From: Pedobacter steynii
GTDB lineage: Bacteria > Bacteroidota > Bacteroidia > Sphingobacteriales > Sphingobacteriaceae
Direction of reading: 5' to 3'
Assembly (NCBI RefSeq): GCF_001721645.1
Contig: NZ_CP017141.1
Coordinates: forward strand, 1,984,001 to 2,048,000
Length of the DNA stretch: 64,000 nucleotides
In this document: in pieces, positions 62,924 to 64,000 of the stretch
Layout of the letters: each line of letters begins with the position of its first letter
Numbering within the stretch: position 1 is the first letter of the stretch
Position numbers and translations under genes: made by a program
The notes under the pieces: generated by a model
Database searches by the model: none
What the model was told of the DNA's origin: nothing
The model's input: the letters and a program-made list of their open reading frames with translations, nothing else

Positions 62924-63718
62924 TTAAGATACATGAAGAGGAGTGCCGGAAAAATATAAAGCAAGGATCACTACGCCGATAATAATTCTGTACCAGCCAA
63001 AAACGCGAAACCCATGTTTAGATAAGAATCCTATAAATGATTTAATTGCTATAATTGCAACAATAAAGGCTATCAGGTTACCAAAAAGAAGCAGTTTAAC
63101 ATTCTCCGCATTTAGTAAATGATATCCCTTAAATAGCTTATAACCTGTAGCTGCGCACATAGTAGGTACGGCTAAAAAGAAGGAGAATTCAGCTGCAGCA
63201 TGTCTGCTTAACTTCTGTTGCATCCCTCCGATAATCGTGGCTGCGCTTCTGCTTAGTCCTGGAAATACAACTGCTAAGACCTGAAAACATCCAATTTTGA
63301 AAGCAGAGATATTGGTGATTTCTGCTTCATGATGAACTTCTGGTTTTGTAAACACTTTATCAATGAAAAGCAAAATAACACCGCCCAGTAGTAAAACAAT
63401 AGCGATAAATATAGGATTGCCTAATTTTTCATCGATGAAATCATTTAGCAATTTCCCAAATACCAGAGCCGGTATAACTGCGATAATGAGTTTTACATAA
63501 AACTGCCATTTGCTAAAGTCAAAAAACTTCTTCCAGTAAAGTACAACAACTGCAAGGATTGCCCCCAGTTGGATGGCTATCTCAAATAATTTAACAAATT
63601 CATCTTTCCCAATTCCCATGATGGCACTAGCAATGACCATATGGCCGGTTGAAGAAACCGGTAAAAATTCAGTTATTCCCTCAATTACAGCGAGAATAAA
63701 GGCCTGTAAATAATTCAT
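62924..63718 (-). CDS. uppP: Undecaprenyl-diphosphatase
   Basis: 264 aa BacA/UppP family, about eight membrane segments. Motif 1 EGITEFLPVSSTGHM (about 14-28) with the catalytic Glu/His region; motif 2 PGLSRSAATI (about 157-166) with the catalytic Arg. Recycles undecaprenyl diphosphate to the monophosphate carrier for peptidoglycan, O-antigen and other glycans. Seven bases downstream of the DUF3098 gene, so in one operon. Confidence 0.95.
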   Translation of the reverse strand: MNYLQAFILAVIEGITEFLPVSSTGHMVIASAIMGIGKDEFVKLFEIAIQLGAILAVVVLYWKKFFDFSKWQFYVKLIIAVIPALVFGKLLNDFIDEKLGNPIFIAIVLLLGGVILLFIDKVFTKPEVHHEAEITNISAFKIGCFQVLAVVFPGLSRSAATIIGGMQQKLSRHAAAEFSFFLAVPTMCAATGYKLFKGYHLLNAENVKLLLFGNLIAFIVAIIAIKSFIGFLSKHGFRVFGWYRIIIGVVILALYFSGTPLHVS

Positions 63719-63725
63719 GAAAGCT

Positions 63726-63950
63726 TTATTTTTTTAGAATGGCATAAACACCAAATCCGAATCCAAATAAAACGGTCATAGGAGCCAATAAGGTTTTTCT
63801 GAAATCGTAAATGTCTGTAGTACCTATCATAAGGATAAAGCCGAATACGACAATCGCAATACTAATCAATAGCAATTGATAGTTCTTTTTTGTGAATACA
63901 AGTTCAGTTTTGCTTTCCTGATTTACAGGAGTGTTTTTTTTTTCTATCAT
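63726..63950 (-). CDS. DUF3098 small membrane protein
   Basis: 74 aa. A soluble N-terminal ~22 residues, then two membrane helices (about 28-46 and 55-72) joined by GTTDIYDFRKTLLAP, the DUF3098 pattern of Bacteroidota. In related genomes it usually follows ftsX and precedes uppP; ftsX would lie beyond the right edge. Function unknown, possibly envelope related from context. Confidence 0.88.
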   Translation of the reverse strand: MIEKKNTPVNQESKTELVFTKKNYQLLLISIAIVVFGFILMIGTTDIYDFRKTLLAPMTVLFGFGFGVYAILKK

Positions 63951-64000
63951 TATCTGTAAAGGTCGTAAATTTTTAGACGTAAATATTTGCTGACAGCAAA

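Overview
The window is chromosomal DNA from a Bacteroidota bacterium, most likely family Sphingobacteriaceae and probably Pedobacter or a close relative. The genus is inferred from overall protein character, not from a search. Supporting signs are AT-rich spacers, promoters with the Bacteroidota -7 element TAnnTTTG, almost no Shine-Dalgarno sequences before starts although the 16S 3' end keeps CCTCC, and lineage-typical families (GIN-domain protein, DUF3098, DUF2157-like, IscA-type protein, LemA/TPM, a mutase large subunit without B12 domain). No phage, insertion sequence, CRISPR array or integrase is visible.

Layout. 1-5840: tail of an RlmD/TrmA-type methyltransferase, a small unknown protein, a secreted GIN-domain protein (minus), a PyrR-like phosphoribosyltransferase, a translationally coupled acyltransferase/degenerate glycosyltransferase pair, ispH and hemH. 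5837-12085: waaA (minus) and a nucleotide-sugar block: ugd, UDP-glucuronate decarboxylase, galE, an unknown helical protein and rfbB. These supply UDP-GlcA, UDP-Xyl, UDP-Gal and dTDP-4-keto-6-deoxyglucose, but no sugar-assembling transferase lies in the block. 12160-17659: an FtsX/MacB-type permease, an IscA-like protein, a membrane protein, a methylmalonyl-CoA mutase catalytic subunit, and dnaA preceded by a perfect DnaA box. 17732-21418 (minus): NUDIX hydrolase, unknown, two TPM proteins, LemA lipoprotein, and a Cys-rich lipoprotein resembling a double-psi beta-barrel. 21933-24337: FAD oxidoreductase, DinB-like and CoA-binding proteins.

24387-37389: a 141-bp inverted-repeat element, then two nearly identical rRNA operons (promoters P1 and P2, 16S, tRNA-Ile, tRNA-Ala, 23S, 5S) in direct orientation about 6.76 kb apart. 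The first has two 5S genes and the second one. A lone RelE/ParE-type toxin gene sits between them.

37535-49729: subtilisin-like protease, unknown secreted protein, tRNA-Met, START-like protein, LptF/LptG-type permease, ribBA, a giant AsmA/TamB-type protein with an apparently non-canonical start, tsaD, and a tiny membrane protein. 49803-52636 (minus): recA, nth, a 63-aa protein and a sigma-70-family (ECF-like) factor. 52895-56331: uvrA and a LysE-type transporter. 56336-63950 (minus): DUF2157-like membrane protein, KefB-type antiporter, unknown secreted protein, ribF, yitT-like, truB, uppP and DUF3098; the last group is a housekeeping cluster continuing beyond the window.

Most of the window is core genome and I see no convincing complete new defence or biosynthetic system. 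The best leads are the inverted-repeat element with 11-bp-phased units (24387-24527), the ATT-like start of the TamB protein facing tsaD (48501), the recombination footprint in the 5S region, the orphan toxin between the rRNA operons, the DPBB-like lipoprotein, and the acyltransferase/degenerate glycosyltransferase pair beside ispH.
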